NCBI RefSeq assembly: GCF_900101045.1
Contig: NZ_FNFN01000007.1
Location: 124,001 to 188,000 of the forward strand
Length of the DNA: 64,000 nucleotides
DNA from: Nocardioides sp. YR527
GTDB lineage: Bacteria > Actinomycetota > Actinomycetes > Propionibacteriales > Nocardioidaceae
Reading direction: 5' to 3'
The position numbers were made by a program, and so were the translations under genes. The notes under the pieces are model-generated. The model was not told where the DNA came from, searched no databases, and saw only the letters and a list, made by a program, of their open reading frames with translations. Below, one piece after another: positions 62,462 through 64,000 of the stretch. How positions within the stretch are numbered: the stretch's first letter is position 1; each line of letters starts with the position of its first letter.

Positions 62462-64000
62462 ATGTCGGATCGCGAAGGTGTCCTCGCGCGGGTCGTCGAC
62501 GAGGTCATCGACTACGTCGGCGCGGGCCTGAGCGTCCATCTGGTGGGACCCCGCGGATCCGGACGCAGCGAGCTCTGCTCCCTGGTCGCCAACCGCCTCG
62601 AGGACGAGGGCCGGTCCGTGCTCCAGATCAGCGGCCACCGCGCCTGGCAGAACGAGCCGTTCGCCGCGCTGACCGCAGCCGGCATCGGCAGCGCGACCCC
62701 CACCGGCCCCCGCCGCACCGTCGGCGAGATGACCACGGCGCTGAGCAAACAGCTCGGCAACGGCACGGTGCTGGTGGTCGATGACGCCGACGCGCTCGAC
62801 ACCTACTCGGTCGGCGCCCTGCGCAACATCCACCGCCAGCGACGTCTCCTGGCCCTGACCAGCAGCCGCCATCAGCACCCCGTCGCCGAGAACACGCTGA
62901 TGCTCGGCATCGCCCCGTCGGTCCAGGTGCGCTCCCCCGCGCTCGAGGTCGACGACGTGCACGAAGTGTGCCGGGAGATCCTCGGCAGCCCGGTGGAGGC
63001 CGGGTCCCTGGCCCGGATCGCGATGGCGACCGGCGGCCTGCTCGGCCTGGTCCGGGCCATCGCCACGGTCGGGCCGTGGGCAGGGGTGCTGGAGCAGCTC
63101 GACGGGCTGTGGCGGCTGCCGCGGCGTACGGGCTGGGCTCCGGAGCTGGCCTCGGCCGTCGAGCCGCTCGTCGCCGGGCTCGACCAGGACGCCTGGGACG
63201 GCGCCACCGCGCTCGCGGTGACCGGCCCGGTGCCGTTGGACGAGGCGGAGAAGCTGCTCGAGCGCAACGTGCTCGACTCGCTCTTCGCCCACGGCTTGGC
63301 GCGACACAGCGAGGACGGCCCGGGCAGCGGGGTCGTGGGCCTCTACCCGCCGCTCATCGGCGACTACCTGATCACCGAGGGCTCGGCGTTCGGGCTGGTG
63401 ATCGCCCGCAACCACCTCGCCGCCGAGCAACCGCTCCTCGACTACACCAACCACCGCCCTCGCGGCGCCGACGCCGCCCTGCTCCACCAGCGCTCGCTGC
63501 GCCAGATGGCCGACGAGGTGACCCGCGCGCGCCGGTCCTGGACCGAGATGCCCTCGGCAGAGACGGCGCTGCCGCTGCTGGTCGCGCTCCGCAACACGGC
63601 CGCGCCCAGGGACCAGATCGAGGAGGTCGAGCGGCGCACGCCGCTGACCGACACCCAGGAGTCGGCCTGGATGCTGGCCTGGTTCGCCACCTGGAAGGCG
63701 GTCGAGCTGGGCGACCTGAACGCCGCCAAGGCGGTGCTCGACGACGGGCTGAAGCGGCTGCCCACCTTCGCCGCGACGCTCGAGGCCTCCCGCGCCCATC
63801 TGCAGTTCCAGACGGAGTACGTCCCCGAGGTGCCCACCGTCGAGCCCGACCCGCGCGACACGGTCGGTCCCGAGATGCTCGGCGTCGTCGCCGCCGAGCG
63901 CCTCCTCGCCGCCGGGATGGTCGAGCAGGCGCGCAACCTGCTGGAGACCCAGCACCCACAGAACCCGCAGCCCGCAGGGCTGCATGCCTTCCTCATCGGC
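62462..64000 (+). CDS. AAA-ATPase regulator, probably LuxR/LAL-type (partial, C-terminus outside window)
   Basis: The plus strand is open from an ATG at 62462 to the window end (513 codons). Residues about 20-160 are a P-loop ATPase: Walker A VGPRGSGRSEL (Arg in place of Lys in the GxGR(S/T) form used by many such proteins) and Walker B TVLVVDDADAL. Helical repeats follow (WMLAWFATWKAVELGDLNAAKAVLDDGLKRLP, VVAAERLLAAGMVEQARNLLE), as in the middle of LAL-family LuxR regulators. The DNA-binding end would lie beyond the window, so the LuxR assignment is inferred. GAGGTGGGGG precedes the ATG. Confidence 0.8.
   Translation, partial: MSDREGVLARVVDEVIDYVGAGLSVHLVGPRGSGRSELCSLVANRLEDEGRSVLQISGHRAWQNEPFAALTAAGIGSATPTGPRRTVGEMTTALSKQLGNGTVLVVDDADALDTYSVGALRNIHRQRRLLALTSSRHQHPVAENTLMLGIAPSVQVRSPALEVDDVHEVCREILGSPVEAGSLARIAMATGGLLGLVRAIATVGPWAGVLEQLDGLWRLPRRTGWAPELASAVEPLVAGLDQDAWDGATALAVTGPVPLDEAEKLLERNVLDSLFAHGLARHSEDGPGSGVVGLYPPLIGDYLITEGSAFGLVIARNHLAAEQPLLDYTNHRPRGADAALLHQRSLRQMADEVTRARRSWTEMPSAETALPLLVALRNTAAPRDQIEEVERRTPLTDTQESAWMLAWFATWKAVELGDLNAAKAVLDDGLKRLPTFAATLEASRAHLQFQTEYVPEVPTVEPDPRDTVGPEMLGVVAAERLLAAGMVEQARNLLETQHPQNPQPAGLHAFLIG

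Overview
The window reads as chromosomal DNA of a high-GC actinobacterium. The best guess, by inference, is Nocardioides or another Nocardioidaceae. Supporting signs are the roughly 70% GC coding sequence, a mycothiol S-conjugate amidase (mca), a fused CydDC exporter, a DosR/DosS-like pair, an AfsR/SARP regulator and a DUF5753 regulator cluster. I see no IS element, phage, CRISPR array or rRNA. Most of the DNA is ordinary chromosome with tightly packed, often overlapping genes. Genes at both ends (TetR at the left, LuxR/AAA regulator at the right) are cut by the window.

Layout. 1-2773: TetR regulator, then an XRE(DUF5753)-DUF6879-small protein operon next to the relic of a second XRE copy. 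2774-9009: secreted S33 peptidase, HSL-type hydrolase divergent from MarR, aldo/keto reductase plus MFS pump divergent from a second MarR. 9026-18148: DUF6069/DesK/DesR-like operon, NAD(P)H-binding protein, nitronate monooxygenase + DinB, RibD-like reductase, truncated globin, secreted hydrolase, LEH epoxide hydrolase, FkbM methyltransferase, DsbA-like protein. 18266-20984: orn, tRNA-His, virginiamycin B lyase-like gene divergent from a MarR-GNAT fusion.

21059-26577 is the most unusual block: a ribokinase-like gene overlaps a 793-aa fusion of PRTase, TRSP and StiP domains, and divergent to it lie an endoglycosylceramidase and a TerD protein. PRTase_2, TRSP, StiP and TerD are families of tellurium-resistance-type stress loci, so this looks like a condensed version of that system with a sugar kinase and a glycosidase added. 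26566-32484 holds a NicO-type Ni/Co transporter divergent from a 1414-aa secreted LamG-phosphoesterase-Ig protein and a partner membrane protein.

32465-46791 is mostly housekeeping: mca with small membrane partners, greA, ilvA, AI-2E transporter, a solitary MutL-family ATPase, metB, msrA, GNAT, DinB, an NAD-dependent reductase and SDR behind a KstR-like box, YigZ and TSUP. 46835-53211 is a SARP-MoxR-VWA operon. 53325-62022 joins YchJ, a Dos-like kinase/regulator pair and cydA-cydB-cydDC, a likely low-oxygen or respiratory-stress unit.

Cross-cutting structure. A 21-bp repeat forms head-to-head arrays at two places (43285-43495, intergenic; 57791-57936, in frame inside cydDC). Palindromic insert-like elements sit inside the MutL gene and between the MoxR and VWA genes. 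Several genes have a -10-like hexamer 6-7 nt before the start codon and no Shine-Dalgarno, which predicts leaderless mRNAs. All family names come from reading the translated sequence, not from a database search.
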